A stretch of 64,000 nucleotides of DNA from a bacterium (GTDB lineage Bacteria > Bacteroidota > Bacteroidia > B-17B0 > Aurantibacillaceae), in contig JAQSCW010000031.1 in the NCBI GenBank assembly GCA_029945625.1, positions 69,315 to 133,314 on the forward strand. Direction: 5' to 3'. The notes below the pieces were generated by a model that saw nothing but the letters and a program-made list of their open reading frames with translations, was not told the DNA's origin and did not search any database. The position numbers and the translations under genes are program-made. Positions 31,301-42,200 of this stretch are shown here, one piece after another (position 1 is the first letter of the stretch; every line of letters begins with the position of its first letter).

Positions 31301-32060
31301 CAATAATTGTATTTCAGTAGACAATATCACTGTGTTAGAACCTGCGCCAATAACTATTGCGCCAATTCTAAACAATGTAACTTGCTCGGGCGGCAATAAT
31401 GGAGCGATCAGTATTCTTGTGAGTGGTGGAACAAGTCCATACCACTACCAGTGGTCGAATGGGGCTCTTGTTCCTACTATCTTTAACCTGACATCCGGAA
31501 GTTATTCAGTTCAAATTGCTGACTTTAACGGCTGTATGTCGGCACAAGCCTATACCATTACGCAGCCCGCCAATCCAATTGTTATTAACGGTATAATTAC
31601 TCCTGCCAGCGCCGGTACTTCAGCAAATGGATCCATCAACATTACCATTAATGGGGGAGTAGGTCCATATACCTTTAACTGGTCGAACGGTGCCACAACA
31701 GAGGATATTTCAGGCTTAAATCCGGGCACTTATATGGTAACTATTATAGATGCCAACGGATGTACAAGTTCTATGACCTTTAATGTAGATAATTTGACAG
31801 GCATATCGGGTGGTCAGATTACCGCCAACATGGTTAAGCTGTATCCTAATCCTGCCAATGATTTCCTTACTATTGAAGCAAATGGATATCGCATTGACAA
31901 AGTGGAGGTGATCAATTTACTTGGTCAAACTGTAATTGAAAATACTGTGAATTTGGCAACAGCAGAGTTAAATGTATCGGATTTAACGAGTGGTACTTAT
32001 TTTGTGAAAGTTACAGTGAATAATAATTCAGTTACCAAAAAAGTAAATATTGCGAAGTAG
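28344..32060 (+). CDS. large secreted SprB-repeat protein with PKD domain and T9SS type A sorting domain
   Basis: Signal peptide; PKD WTWNFGDGTAVSNLQHPVHAYTTGGVY; repeated CNGxNDGxI...GGTG..YSI...AGxYTVxVKDxNxC...; C-terminal LYPNPANDFLTIE...GTYFVKVTVNNNSVTKKVNIAK. Confidence 0.9.
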   Translation: MNMKTKFILAAACSVLMMTSGRAQTVCASDLNGFVASKNIGTTTSYGLFLGAESKAAQTYNYAGPGKITSVRVYGFYAGWWGVPLKIGVYSVDLSGRPLSEIASINQTWSPALNAPFGPGYMEVGFAGGVPVSNRFAITVEIRYAAPFGNTFNLQYTGNGDGGGQDLASLGGPSTGNSWASAKNVPFNKDGDFYLIPTMEHQNVPSFTTTSNCYSVNQSVAFANTTQMTKDSMFNKIARANYTGTNKMWTWNFGDGTAVSNLQHPVHAYTTGGVYITTLTTVIEGWQGICSRTFTRSVSVGLTANAPIVTNALCWGSNTGSVVLGGNLGAPPYQYNLNNGTWQNGQNFTNLVSSVYTVGVKDAKGCIVTTNFNLFQPVQIIFNAVSTTNSTCGNANGSLFTSSSGGVTPLQYSIDGGALKSTPTFTGIAAGMHTLIAVDATGCVSSTLIPLNDISGPAIGSPNITNVSCFGGNDGSITLSSTGGTGSKQYSISGGNTWQASNVFNNVTAGSYNCVVKDNAGCISATNAIINQGQAIALSAVSLPALCNGSNNGQITASSLGGTGFHQYSINGLIYQSGQNFTGLTAGTYTVYAKDVTNCVKTTVVQVTQPTALALALTSASAACNGDANGSIMAVATGGNGSYSYNMNGQTYQGSGTFSNLPAGTYTLTTKDVNNCMAANVITVTEPAAITSTVNTTNSTCTFTNGSIMVLGGGGSGSGYQYSIDGGVTFQNSGLFTPLAAGTRYIMIKDGSNCQITVGATIVDSNGPAIVASTQQNVSCNGGNDGAIAVTTVTGGTGFLQYSKNGINWQISNTFNGLNAGSYVVQVRDANGCTGVVAKTITEPNGFLMTTTTSSISCFGFATGSATIAASGGAGFLAYSINGGVLFQSGSTFNNLPAGTYTLIVKDAANCSGQTLFNIVQPAAIEIRALGILNVTCNGANNGAINIIAAGGTAPYLYSINGTSYFTAGSFNNLPGNNYFVYVKDGNNCISVDNITVLEPAPITIAPILNNVTCSGGNNGAISILVSGGTSPYHYQWSNGALVPTIFNLTSGSYSVQIADFNGCMSAQAYTITQPANPIVINGIITPASAGTSANGSINITINGGVGPYTFNWSNGATTEDISGLNPGTYMVTIIDANGCTSSMTFNVDNLTGISGGQITANMVKLYPNPANDFLTIEANGYRIDKVEVINLLGQTVIENTVNLATAELNVSDLTSGTYFVKVTVNNNSVTKKVNIAK

Positions 32061-32145
32061 AAGAGAGGGGATAGAAAAATTGCAAAGGTTGATCTGCGCC
32101 TGAGGATACAGAAAAGATTGAGCGCAAAGATACCGAAACAAGGAG

Positions 32146-32180
32146 AAAGGCCGTACCGCATGTGGGTACGGCCTTTTTTT
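32146..32180 (+). terminator. rho-independent terminator
   Basis: Perfect 12-bp stem AAAGGCCGTACC / GGTACGGCCTTT with T tract, about 85 nt after the stop at 32060. Confidence 0.85.
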
Positions 32181-32299
32181 GTGATCTGTTTTAGAGCATT
32201 AGTCGGGAACGGCTTGCTGGTCGACATTCAAAAGAGTTCTTTTAAACTGGTTTCAATCGTTAACTGAATCTATGTGCTTTCAGCGCAAGTCTATTCGTT

Positions 32300-32490
32300 T
32301 CCACAAAAATTAAACACAGAGGCACAAGAGATCCGGAGCTGCACAGAAAATAATAATAAGAACTCAGTGAATCTCCTTTTTTACCACTGAGGGCATAGAG
32401 GGTTTCGCAAAGGACACTGAGAAAGATAAATCTACGCTGAGTGCCCTGTGTTTTTTTTCTCCGTGTGCTCTGTGCCCGTCCGAACGAAAA
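32300..32490. repeat. candidate dispersed 'cacagaggcac...ctctgtgccc' intergenic element
   Basis: aaacacagaggcacaagagat ... accactgagggcatagagggtttcgcaaaggacactgag ... ctccgtgtgctctgtgcccgt; outer arms are inverted relative to each other. Confidence 0.4.
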
Positions 32491-32790
32491 AAGAAGATGT
32501 TTATTTTGATGGGAGGGGCCCGAGCGACTTACTTCGAGAGGGTTCAAGGCTTCATAAATGATGGCGCTTGGGGCTGCTTGCTTTTAAGGTGCACAACAAT
32601 TTTTCGGTTCAGAGGCGATCTTCCTGAACCAAAGCCCTCAGTGTTGTTGAAGAGCTTCTACTTCAGGGGCCTTCTCAAAATATTTCTTTACAAATTTCCC
32701 TTTGACTCTTAAGCCATATTAAAGGCGGATAAGTTGAGGGGTATTAGAAAATTTGGGGTTAATCGATTTTATAGTAAGCAGCACATTGGA

Positions 32791-32832
32791 AAAATAAAAA
32801 GGCCACTCCAAGGTACAGAGAAGCCTTTTTTT
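32791..32832 (-). terminator. terminator downstream of the BON gene (possibly bidirectional)
   Basis: AAAGGC ... GCCTTT stem with A-rich and T-rich flanks on both sides. Confidence 0.5.
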
Positions 32833-32849
32833 TAATGTGGAAGGAAACT

Positions 32850-33518
32850 TTAGTAAACTAATACCTCGGGGCCGATCTTAAGATCGTTTTCAACAAAATT
32901 TACTCCCGGTGAGGCCCATACGGCACTCTCCGCATCTTTTTTCTCAGCCCAAGAACGTACCTTTCCGGTGAGTGTTACTTTGCTTCCTGAAACTTCTATG
33001 TTTACTTTTTCAGCATCAACTGTGGCACTTCGTTGAAAGGCGGCACTGATCTTCTGTTTGAGGTCGTTTGGTACAACACCGGCTTTGAGAGTAATGTTAT
33101 TTATGATTCGTTTCACGCCAAGGAGCCCTTCGATATGTGAAGCGATTGATTTTCTTTGAAATTCCCAATCGGCTTCACCCTCTAGTGTTACTTCTCCGTT
33201 TTCAACCTTTACTTTTATTTTTTCATCTTCTACCGCACTGTGCCATTTTAAGGCATTGAGAATGGTTTGAGCGATATCGCTATCGCGTTTGAACAGTACC
33301 CCATTCAAATTAACTTCAATGTGTTCTGCTACCGCTTTTACACCCGCCACTCTTTTTGCGGCTTTTTCCACACGGGCTTTCTTAAAATAAGAATCCAGAG
33401 TGCCACTCAGCGTTACTACTCCGTTTGTAACTGCCACACCTATTTCAGCTGCATTCAGCATGGGCTCCCACTTAAGCTCATCGAGAACGTCTTTTTGAAT
33501 CTCCAAATCTGTCTTCAT
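32850..33518 (-). CDS. BON domain protein (three BON repeats, OsmY-like)
   Basis: Three repeats of VxNGxVTLSGxLxSxxxKxxxExAxxxxxGVxxVxxxI. Confidence 0.92.
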   Translation of the reverse strand: MKTDLEIQKDVLDELKWEPMLNAAEIGVAVTNGVVTLSGTLDSYFKKARVEKAAKRVAGVKAVAEHIEVNLNGVLFKRDSDIAQTILNALKWHSAVEDEKIKVKVENGEVTLEGEADWEFQRKSIASHIEGLLGVKRIINNITLKAGVVPNDLKQKISAAFQRSATVDAEKVNIEVSGSKVTLTGKVRSWAEKKDAESAVWASPGVNFVENDLKIGPEVLVY

Positions 33519-33612
33519 TTGTTTCGGTTTATAAATGGTTAATACGAATGCAAATTTAGCATCCTAAAATTCGAGATCAGATGACTTCCTTCACTGGTGT
33601 AGATGATACTAC

Positions 33613-34290
33613 TCAAATTGAGAGTCGGGCTTCTTGCAGGTTGGGGCGTGGTGTTTTTTCGACAGTATACATAATAAATAGAACCACTAAACTGATAACT
33701 GAGGCAAAAAAGCACCACACCGAAATAACATATTCTTCGTAAAAAATAACTGTCAAAAAGTAGGAGATCAAAATTGCCGAACCGAGCGCCCACATTTTTT
33801 TTATGCCGGAAATAAACGGAGGGAGTAAGGTGGCAAGAAGGTACAGTATGCCCCCAAATCTTCCCAAATTAACCGGGTAATCTTGTCGGTAAGAAATATG
33901 TTGACCCACCACAGTAGCCTGCACATGGAAGTTGATTAAACAATACGTTAGGTACACGGCCACTACTGCACCTATAAAAGTCAGCACTCTTTCAATTTTT
34001 TTTCGTTTTATATTTTTCTCAAATTTTAGAATAGAAAGAGGCACCATTAGAGGCCAGACGGATTGTGCAAAAAAAAGAAAAATGAACGTGGCAGGTGCTT
34101 GCAAGGATAAACTTAGATAGCCTGAGAATGAAAGCCATAAAAGTCCCTCCGAGATTTGTTGTACCCCAAACACGAGTGGAATGGCCGCAAACAAAATTTC
34201 CGCTTTATCATGGACTTTAGTTAGGGAAGCAACTCCCACGGCAGAAAGAAGGATACCCGCCCCAAAACTGGCACTTGCTGAAAAACACAT
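33613..34290 (-). CDS. DUF6629-like multi-TM membrane protein
   Basis: MCFSASASFGAGILLSAVGVASLTKV...LFAAIPLVFGVQQISEGLLWL. Confidence 0.7.
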   Translation of the reverse strand: MCFSASASFGAGILLSAVGVASLTKVHDKAEILFAAIPLVFGVQQISEGLLWLSFSGYLSLSLQAPATFIFLFFAQSVWPLMVPLSILKFEKNIKRKKIERVLTFIGAVVAVYLTYCLINFHVQATVVGQHISYRQDYPVNLGRFGGILYLLATLLPPFISGIKKMWALGSAILISYFLTVIFYEEYVISVWCFFASVISLVVLFIMYTVEKTPRPNLQEARLSI

Positions 34291-34474
34291 GGTAGTGAGC
34301 TATTAAGTGGTGAATGATTTGTATCGCATCCACGCGTGTTCATAATTGGATGCCCTTCGGTTGATCGTGTCACTTCTTTGAATGAACGTGCTCTCGGCAA
34401 GGTCCGTCACCTGAATTCATTTGTACCTTATAGCGCAGAGAATGTGGTCTTAATGGCTTGCAAAGAAGCACACG

Positions 34475-34774
34475 CTAATACGCTCCCATTTTTGTCTTAT
34501 ACTTTTTTAATTGTTGTTTGAGTTCATCAATAGTAAGTTGCACCGCCTCTTCAAAAGTTTCCGCCTTGTCTTTCGCAAAAAGTTGCGAGTGCGGAACACT
34601 CACACTCATTTCCACTACCTTATTCTCAGTGTTTTTATTTTTTTCCAGTTTTAAAATTACCTTGCAGCTTTCTATCCGGTCAAATAATTTTTCAAGGGAA
34701 TTTGTTTTTTCGGTAATCAAATCCCGAAGTTTAATGTCTGCATCAAAGTGCAGAGCTCCGATTTGTGTGTTCAT
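34475..34774 (-). CDS. hpf: HPF/RaiA family ribosome-associated protein
   Basis: VQIGALHFDADIKLRDLITEKTNSLEKLFDRIESCKVILKLEKN...VSVPHSQLFAKDKAETFEEAVQLTIDELKQQLKKYK. Confidence 0.88.
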   Translation of the reverse strand: MNTQIGALHFDADIKLRDLITEKTNSLEKLFDRIESCKVILKLEKNKNTENKVVEMSVSVPHSQLFAKDKAETFEEAVQLTIDELKQQLKKYKTKMGAY

Positions 34775-35447
34775 ATTGGTCCCAATTTAAATTCATAATT
34801 TCTTGTTTGCATGAATCGCTCCTCTTGCATGAATTAAACCACTCGATAGCGGCGTCGGTACTTCTGTTTAGTATTTCGGGTTCTTCAAACACATGCAGTC
34901 GACCGGGCATAATCTCCAGTTCGGCCTTGGTTTGTATTAACCACATGGCATCCTGATTGCGTTTGATGGTTTGAGAATCTTCACCCCCTACAATAAAAAG
35001 TACGGGCACGTTTACTTTTGACAAACTTCCGCCGGCAAGATCAGGGGAGCCATCCATACAAATGACTGTTCTCACACGACCGCAAAATTTTGCTGCAGCC
35101 ATCAATGCCAGCGAGGCGCCGGGCCCGGATCCAAAAAGAAGGATGTCCAGATCTTTGATTTCTTTTCTTCTCAGAGCCCAACCGGTTAGTTTCGCCAATC
35201 GTTCTGAAAATAGTTCGCGATTAACCTGGGCAAGAACTGCCTGCTCCTCCATAGTTAACAACTCACACTGAAGTGTAGCAAATTGCTTTTTTTCAAAGAA
35301 CCTTGCCAAAGCTCGGTTTACCTCTACCCACAGGTCGTTCTTGTGATCATCTGAAAAGATGACGAGACCTTTTGGATGCGCAGGCAAAGTAAGTCTGGCG
35401 TCAAATTCTTGTAAAGCTATTACTATTTTAAGCAGCTTGGTAGTCAT
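34743..35447 (-). CDS. alpha/beta hydrolase (dienelactone hydrolase-like)
   Basis: LLFGSGPGASLALMAAAKFCGRVRTVICMDGSPDLA nucleophile-elbow region (here G-S-G-P-G), PVLFIVGGEDSQT, LHVFEEPE. Confidence 0.7.
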   Translation of the reverse strand: MTTKLLKIVIALQEFDARLTLPAHPKGLVIFSDDHKNDLWVEVNRALARFFEKKQFATLQCELLTMEEQAVLAQVNRELFSERLAKLTGWALRRKEIKDLDILLFGSGPGASLALMAAAKFCGRVRTVICMDGSPDLAGGSLSKVNVPVLFIVGGEDSQTIKRNQDAMWLIQTKAELEIMPGRLHVFEEPEILNRSTDAAIEWFNSCKRSDSCKQEIMNLNWDQYEHTNRSSAL

Positions 35448-35755
35448 TTCAGGTGCTAGTACAAATGTCGAAATGCATTTAAAAATTACTCATGTTCAAA
35501 ATCATTTTTTAAGGTAATTGATATCATAATTAAGGAACACAGGGTCTGTTTTGTTTTTTTTGTGGCTGAACCCGTTACCAAAATCATTTTAGTTTGTAAA
35601 ACTGTTCAAGAGAACTAAGCAGCGCTTGATTTCCTCTGTGTAAGGAGGACTCATTTTTGACACGCTCCTTTTATTGCTGCAGGTTTTTAAAGCACTAATG
35701 TCGAAAGTCATTCGTGCATTTGAGCGGGCTCATTTCTGAAGAGTTGAATCATAGA

Positions 35756-35763
35756 TAGTTTTG
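35756..35763 (+). promoter_or_regulatory. Bacteroidota-type -7 box (TAGTTTTG)
   Basis: Matches TAnnTTTG 18 nt before the ATG at 35782; the upstream -33 box is only weak (TTTC). Confidence 0.35.
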
Positions 35764-35781
35764 TGTTCAAATATTTTTACC

Positions 35782-36180
35782 ATGAATAGTTATAATGAAC
35801 AAACTCGCAATTCAAGGGAAGTCTTTTTTATCCTTTTTTTCATTTTTGTAACCTTATTTACTCAGGCACAAACCGTAGATTCTAAGTCAACTAACGAGCC
35901 TGCCCGGAAGGTTACTCTAAAATTTTCACTTTATTCAAGTGATCTTGACCAAAGAGTGCATGAGGCAATTTTAAAAAGTGAATTGAGTACAGGTTTCACA
36001 TGCATTCCAATTGGAATTGTTATTGTGGAGTCTCAAATGCCAATTGACAAAATGCAGATAGAGCGTATTAAAAGTGAATTAAGTAGAGTAAAGGACATAA
36101 CGGAGTATTCGATACTTGAGTTGTACTCAGTTGCTGATGCCGAGGCAGAATGCGCGGCGGTTAGAAATTCTAGTAAATAG
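35782..36180 (+). CDS. small secreted hypothetical protein upstream of giant SprB-like gene
   Basis: Signal-peptide-like FFILFFIFVTLFTQAQT; 23 nt gap to the giant gene. ORF opens at 35761; ATG at 35782 preferred. Confidence 0.65.
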   Translation: MNSYNEQTRNSREVFFILFFIFVTLFTQAQTVDSKSTNEPARKVTLKFSLYSSDLDQRVHEAILKSELSTGFTCIPIGIVIVESQMPIDKMQIERIKSELSRVKDITEYSILELYSVADAEAECAAVRNSSK

Positions 36181-36203
36181 TAATTGTATAAACACATAAA
36201 ACC

Positions 36204-39200
36204 ATGAAAAAATTCCTATTAGCTGTAGCTTTCATTGTTGCTAATGTTAGCGCCTCTTTTTCGCAACTTTTGGTTTCCAATTCGCTCACCCCTTCGCAAC
36301 TTGCTCAATTAATTACGGGGCCGGGTGTACAGATATTTAATCCCGTAATTCACTGCGGACTAAATGGCTATGGAAGCTACAACGCAGTTAGTAGTAACTT
36401 AAATATTACACAGGGCCTGCTGCTAACCACAGGAAAGATCACAAATGCCATTGGTCCCAATGATTCAACGAACACAACTTGGTACTTTGGCAATAAAACA
36501 AATCCAAATACGTACACACTCCTCAATAGTTATACCGGCAGAACTACCTATGAGTACTGTGAATTTGAATTTGATATTATTCCGCAAGGTGATTCAATAA
36601 AGTTTGATTTTGTATTCGCGTCAGAAGAATACCAGGAATGGGTTGGTTCGCAGTATAATGATGTATTTGGTTTTTTCATAAGTGGGCCGGGAATAACCGG
36701 GGATGCCGGGGCAGGGGCCTATCATAATATTGCTCTGTTGCCAAATGGTTCCACGCCAGTTACCATTAATAATGTGAATCAAAATACAAACACCGGATAC
36801 TATCAGAACAATAATAATGGCACAACAGTTGAATACGATGGATTTACAAAAGGATTGAAGGCAATTTCAAAAGTGACTCCTTGTCAGATTTATCACCTAA
36901 AATTGGTGGTCGCCGACGTTTCCGATAAACTATGGGATTCAGGGGTGTTTATTGAAAAGATTTCATCTAATAACGTAATATTATTGAGTCGCACTGCCGG
37001 TGGAATTTCCAATATGGTGGAAGGATGTAACTATGGCACCGTGATTTTTGATAGGCAGGTTTCAAAACCTACTGCATTGTCAATTAACTACTGGCTTGGT
37101 GGAACTGCCACTAATGGCACTGATTATCCTTTAATTGGTTCCAGTCCCGCGCCAATAAATCCCAAAACGATCGTCATTCCTGCCAATCAAACCACAGTTG
37201 GATTGAACATAGCTCCGTTTGCAGATGGTATAATAGAAGGCTCAGAGTATTTGACTGTATATCTCGGAAATCCCATGTGCGCAAATCAGATCACTGATAG
37301 TTTGCGCTTCTTTATTCAGGATTCATTGTTCACCACCGTGCTTCCTGCAAACGACTCCATTTGTATAGGCCAGATCAAAACAATTGTAACTACTGGTGGA
37401 GGAAGTGCATTTAGTTGGTTGCCGGCTGCAGCATTAAACAGTGTTTCTATCTCGAGCCCTATTGCCTCTCCCACAGTTACAACAATATACACCCTTGCTA
37501 CTACCGCAAGTTCCTGCGTTATGGTTAGGAAAAGCAAAATTAACGTGAGTAACATTGCACTTTCGTTTACCCCCACAAATGTAGCTTGTAATGGCTTCGG
37601 CAATGGAGCTGTAAATCTTGGTGTTGCCGGGGGTTTTCCAAACTACAGTTATCAATGGAACAGTTCTACATTTACATCCACTCTTCAAAATATAAATGGA
37701 CTTGCTCCCGGAGTTTATTCTGTAAATGTGACCGGCAAGAAGGGCTGCTCAAGAACCGGAACTGTAGCGATAACTCAACCGGTGGCCATCACGGCAACTC
37801 TAGCAAGTCCAAGCTTCAATGGGGGTTTTAATGTCTCTTGCAACGGCGGAAATTCCGGATCAGCAAATTCAATACTTGCCGGCGGCACTGCGCCCTATTC
37901 ATACACCTGGACCACGAGCCCACCACAACTTACCGCAAATGCGGGCACCTTAAGTGGAGGAACTTACTCGCTTACTATTAAAGATGCAAATAACTGTTTG
38001 CTTACAAAAACCATCACTTTAACCCAACCTCTTCCAATAACAGTTGCAATTGCATCGCAACAAAACGTATTGTGTTATGGTAATGCAACTGGAGCGGGAA
38101 CACTCAATACCAGCGGCGGAACTGCACCATACTCTTATACATGGAGCACAGTGCCTGCGCAATCGAGTTCAATTGCCACTAATCTCTCTGCAGCAAACTA
38201 TACAGTGAGTGTTCGTGATGCAAATAATTGTAGTGCAGGTAAAACTTTAACAATTACGCAACCACTTTCAGCGCTCTCGGCAAGTATTTCTTCACTTGTT
38301 AACATAGCCTGTTTTGGAAATAGCACCGGATCTGCCAGCTTAAGTGCCCAGGGGGGTAGCACCCCTTATACATATACATGGAATACCAGTCCGGTACAAA
38401 CTAATGCTCAAGCAGTGAACCTTGGAGCCGGAAATTATGCAGGTACAATAAAAGATGCAAACAATTGTTCTGTTTCATTGCCTATCAATATCTCGCAGCC
38501 TGCTTCCAACGTGAGTGCCGTAATCAGTAATTTGAGTCCCGTTTCTTGTTTTGGGGGAAACAATGGTTCAGTTACAGTTCTTCCATCCGGTGGAGTACCC
38601 GCTTATACCTATTCGTGGAACACTGTTCCATCCCAAACAAATGCAACTGCTGTCAATCTTGTTGTGGGGACATATATTGTGACAATCAAAGATCAGAATA
38701 ATTGCAGTTATGCTATGCAGACCATTATTACTCAACCAGCTGCTGCACTCATAGCAAACATCTCCTCCCAAACAAATGTTCTTTGTTTTGGATCCAGCAC
38801 GGGAGGTGCCACCGGAAGTGCAAGTGGTGGTACTTCGCCTTATAATTATGCCTGGAGTACCTCTCCACAGCAAACAAATGCAAGTGCAATGAACTTAAGC
38901 GTTGGCTTTTATACCTTGAATGTTTTGGATGCTCATAATTGCAACGCTACTCAAACAGTTTCTATTTCTCAGCCAAGTTCAGCAGTATCAGCCTATATTT
39001 CGTCGAAATTAAATGTTTATTGTTTTGGATCAAGTTCCGGATCAGCTGCCGTTACTGCAGTGGGCGGTGTTGCTCCTTATACATATTCATGGACCAGTAG
39101 TCCTCCTCAAAATCTCTCAGTTGCAACTGGTTTGGCTGCAGGAAATTATACTGTAACGGTGAAGGATGCAAACAATTGCATGACTTTTGTTTCGGTAAAT

Positions 39201-42200
39201 ATTTCTCAGCCACTAACTGCATTTACAGCAAGCATTTCCGCTACTTCCTCCGTGCTCTGTAAGGGTAACTCCACCGGCTCCTCAACGGTATTAGCTTCAG
39301 GAGGAAGTGGTTCTTATTCCTACCTGTGGAATTCTGTTCCTTCACAAACAACTGCAATTGCCACCAGCCTCAATGCCGGAAACTATACAGTGATTGTGAC
39401 AGATAAGAATGGTTGTTCTATCCCCGTTCTTTTGCCTATAACCGTTAGCGAACCAACTGCTTCATTGAGTGCCTCAGGCAGCAGTCCGCTCTTTAACGGA
39501 TTCAACATTGCTTGTTTTGCAGGAACAAATGGTTCGATAAACCTTGTTCCAAGCGGAGGAACATTTGCATACACCTTTGCATGGGCAGGTCCAAATGGTT
39601 TTTCAGCAACGTCCGAAGATCTCACTAATTTGAGTGCCGGCACTTACAGTGTTCTGATCACAGATGCAAACAGTTGTGCGAAAAATTACAGTATCACATT
39701 ATCTCAGCCGAACAGCCTGAGCATGAATTCAACCATCACTCCCGCAACTTGCGGTTCATTTAGTAATGGTGCTATTGATCTGAATGTGAGTGGCGGAAGT
39801 CCTGCATATTCTTATTTATGGAACGGACCATCAGGGTATACCGCCAATGTAGCAAACATTTCGAGTTTAGGAGCTGGTAGCTATTCGCTGAACATTGTTG
39901 ACTTAAATGGTTGTGTGAGGGAGTATGTAGTCACAGTAACACAACCCGGAGCTATTGTTATTACAAATAGCGTTTCTAATTATCCAGGTGGTAATAATAT
40001 AAGTTGCTTTGGTTACAACAATGGAAGTATTGGTTCGGTAAGTGTAAGTGGCGGCTCGCCCGGCTATTCATATACCTGGAGTGGCCCCGGTGCTTTTAGT
40101 TCCACATCCCAAAACATTTCTTCGCTTTATGCGGGACTTTACCAATTGATTGTTTTAGATGCCAATGGTTGTACCGCGAGTAAAACTGTAAATGTTTCGG
40201 AACCGAGCCTCATTTCACGCACACTCTCTCCCTCTACTTTTGCAGGGGGGCACAATATTGATTGTCATGGTGCCAACACAGGAAGTGTCTCAACAGTAGT
40301 AACGGGGGGAACTCCGGTCTTCACTTACGCTTGGTTTGGCCCCGGCTCTTTTTCTTCACTTTCGCAGAACGTTGTGGGCTTACAAGGTGGTTCCTATACA
40401 TTGGTAGTTCAAGATATTAATTCCTGTACAGGTACTAGTACAATTCAACTTAGTCAGCCTAGTACCCTCACAGTAAGTGCTACTAGTCCTACTTTTGCAG
40501 GGGGCTTCAATGCCAGTTGCAACGGATACAGCGACGCGGCTATAATCTTAAACACAGAAGGGGGAACAACAGGGTATTCCTATTTATGGAGCGGTCCATT
40601 GGGGTTCACTTCAACAGCACAAAATCAAACTGGTTTGGCAGCTGGCGCCTATTCCGTAGTTGTTACAGACACCAATAGTTGTACTAGCAGCACCTCTCTT
40701 TTTCTTACCTCACCTGGGGTTCTTTTGACCAGTATTGCCAGTCCTACTAATACTGGAGGTTATAATATTAGTTGTTACAGTTTCAGCAATGCTGCGATTA
40801 CTTTAACGGTTTCTGGTGGCGCGAGCCCTTTTGTATACTCATGGACGGGAACCTCGGCATTTACCTCTAGCTTACAAAACCTCACCGGCGTTTCTGCCGG
40901 GGGATATTCCGTGTCGGTGATTGATGCGAATGGCTGTTCAACATTCACTAATATTACTCTCACGCAGCCGCTTGCTCTAACATCTTCAATTAGCAGCCCA
41001 ACTGTTGGTGGTAATTACAACATTACTTGTCATGGAGCGGCTAATGGGTCAATTACATTAAATGCAAGTGGAGGCACGCCATCGTACACCTATGCCTGGA
41101 CGGGACCAAGCGGTTATACTAACAATGTACAGCATCCGCTTGATGTGCAGCCCGGAACATATTCATGTATCACAATTGACAAAAATGGATGTACCACTTC
41201 AAGTAGCATTACATTAACTGAGCCAAGCGTTCTTTCAATTAATTTGAGTAGTCCATCATTTGCTGGCGGATATAATATTTCTTGTCATGGGAATAGTAAT
41301 GGGTCTATTAATCTACAAATAGATGGGGGCACTCCACCAATAGGTTATTTGTGGAACGGCCCCTCCGGATATTCAAACACCATTCAAAATCCATCCGGGT
41401 TATTGGCAGGAAGCTATACTGTTGTTGTAACCGATCTAAATGCATGTGCATCTTCATCGGTCATTACGCTTACACAGCCTCAAAGTATTGCAGGTTCAAT
41501 AAATAGCTTCACCTATGGCGGTGGTTTTAATATTTCTTGTTTTGGCTACCTAAATGGTTCAATCACGCAAACACTTTCGGGTGGAACCCTTCCCTATTCA
41601 ATTATCTGGAGCAACGGGGCCATAACTCAAAACATAAGTAATGTGGGCTCAGGTATGTATTCAGTAATCATTAACGACATAAATAATTGTTCAATTACAC
41701 AAACAATTAATCTTACTGAGCCTGAGGCACTTTTCGCGACGGGTTCAAGCCCCTCATTTTATGGTGGCTATAATATCAAATGTCATGGCACTTCAACCGG
41801 AACAATCAATTTGGGGTCAAGTGGAGGACTTGTTCCTTATAGTTACAATTGGTCAGGACCAGCTTTATCTGCCAGTACCCAAGATTTAAGCAATGTACCT
41901 GTAGGAATCTACTCTGTCACCATAACAGATCTTAATGCTTGCACTTATTCTACTAGTGTTACACTAACAGAGCCCGCTTCACTTCTTGTAACACTAAATA
42001 GTGCTACTTTTTCAGGCGGTTATAATGCAAGTTGCAACGGCAGTAACAATGCGTCCATTTCTTCAACAGTTAGTGGGGGCACTCAAACCTACCAATATCT
42101 ATGGAATGGGTCCTCGGGATTTACCTCCACAGCTGCTTTTGTTTACAGTTTAAGTCCCGGTAATTACACCTTATTTGTTACCGACACTAACCAGTGCAAT

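Noticed and set aside
28344-32060. CRISPR-like or MITE interpretation of the repeated DNA in the SprB genes
   Set aside because: Repeats are in-frame protein domains with synonymous variation, not identical DNA repeats.
32260-32547. 95-aa minus-strand ORF
   Set aside because: Translation of the repetitive cacagag intergenic segment; low-complexity, no plausible fold.
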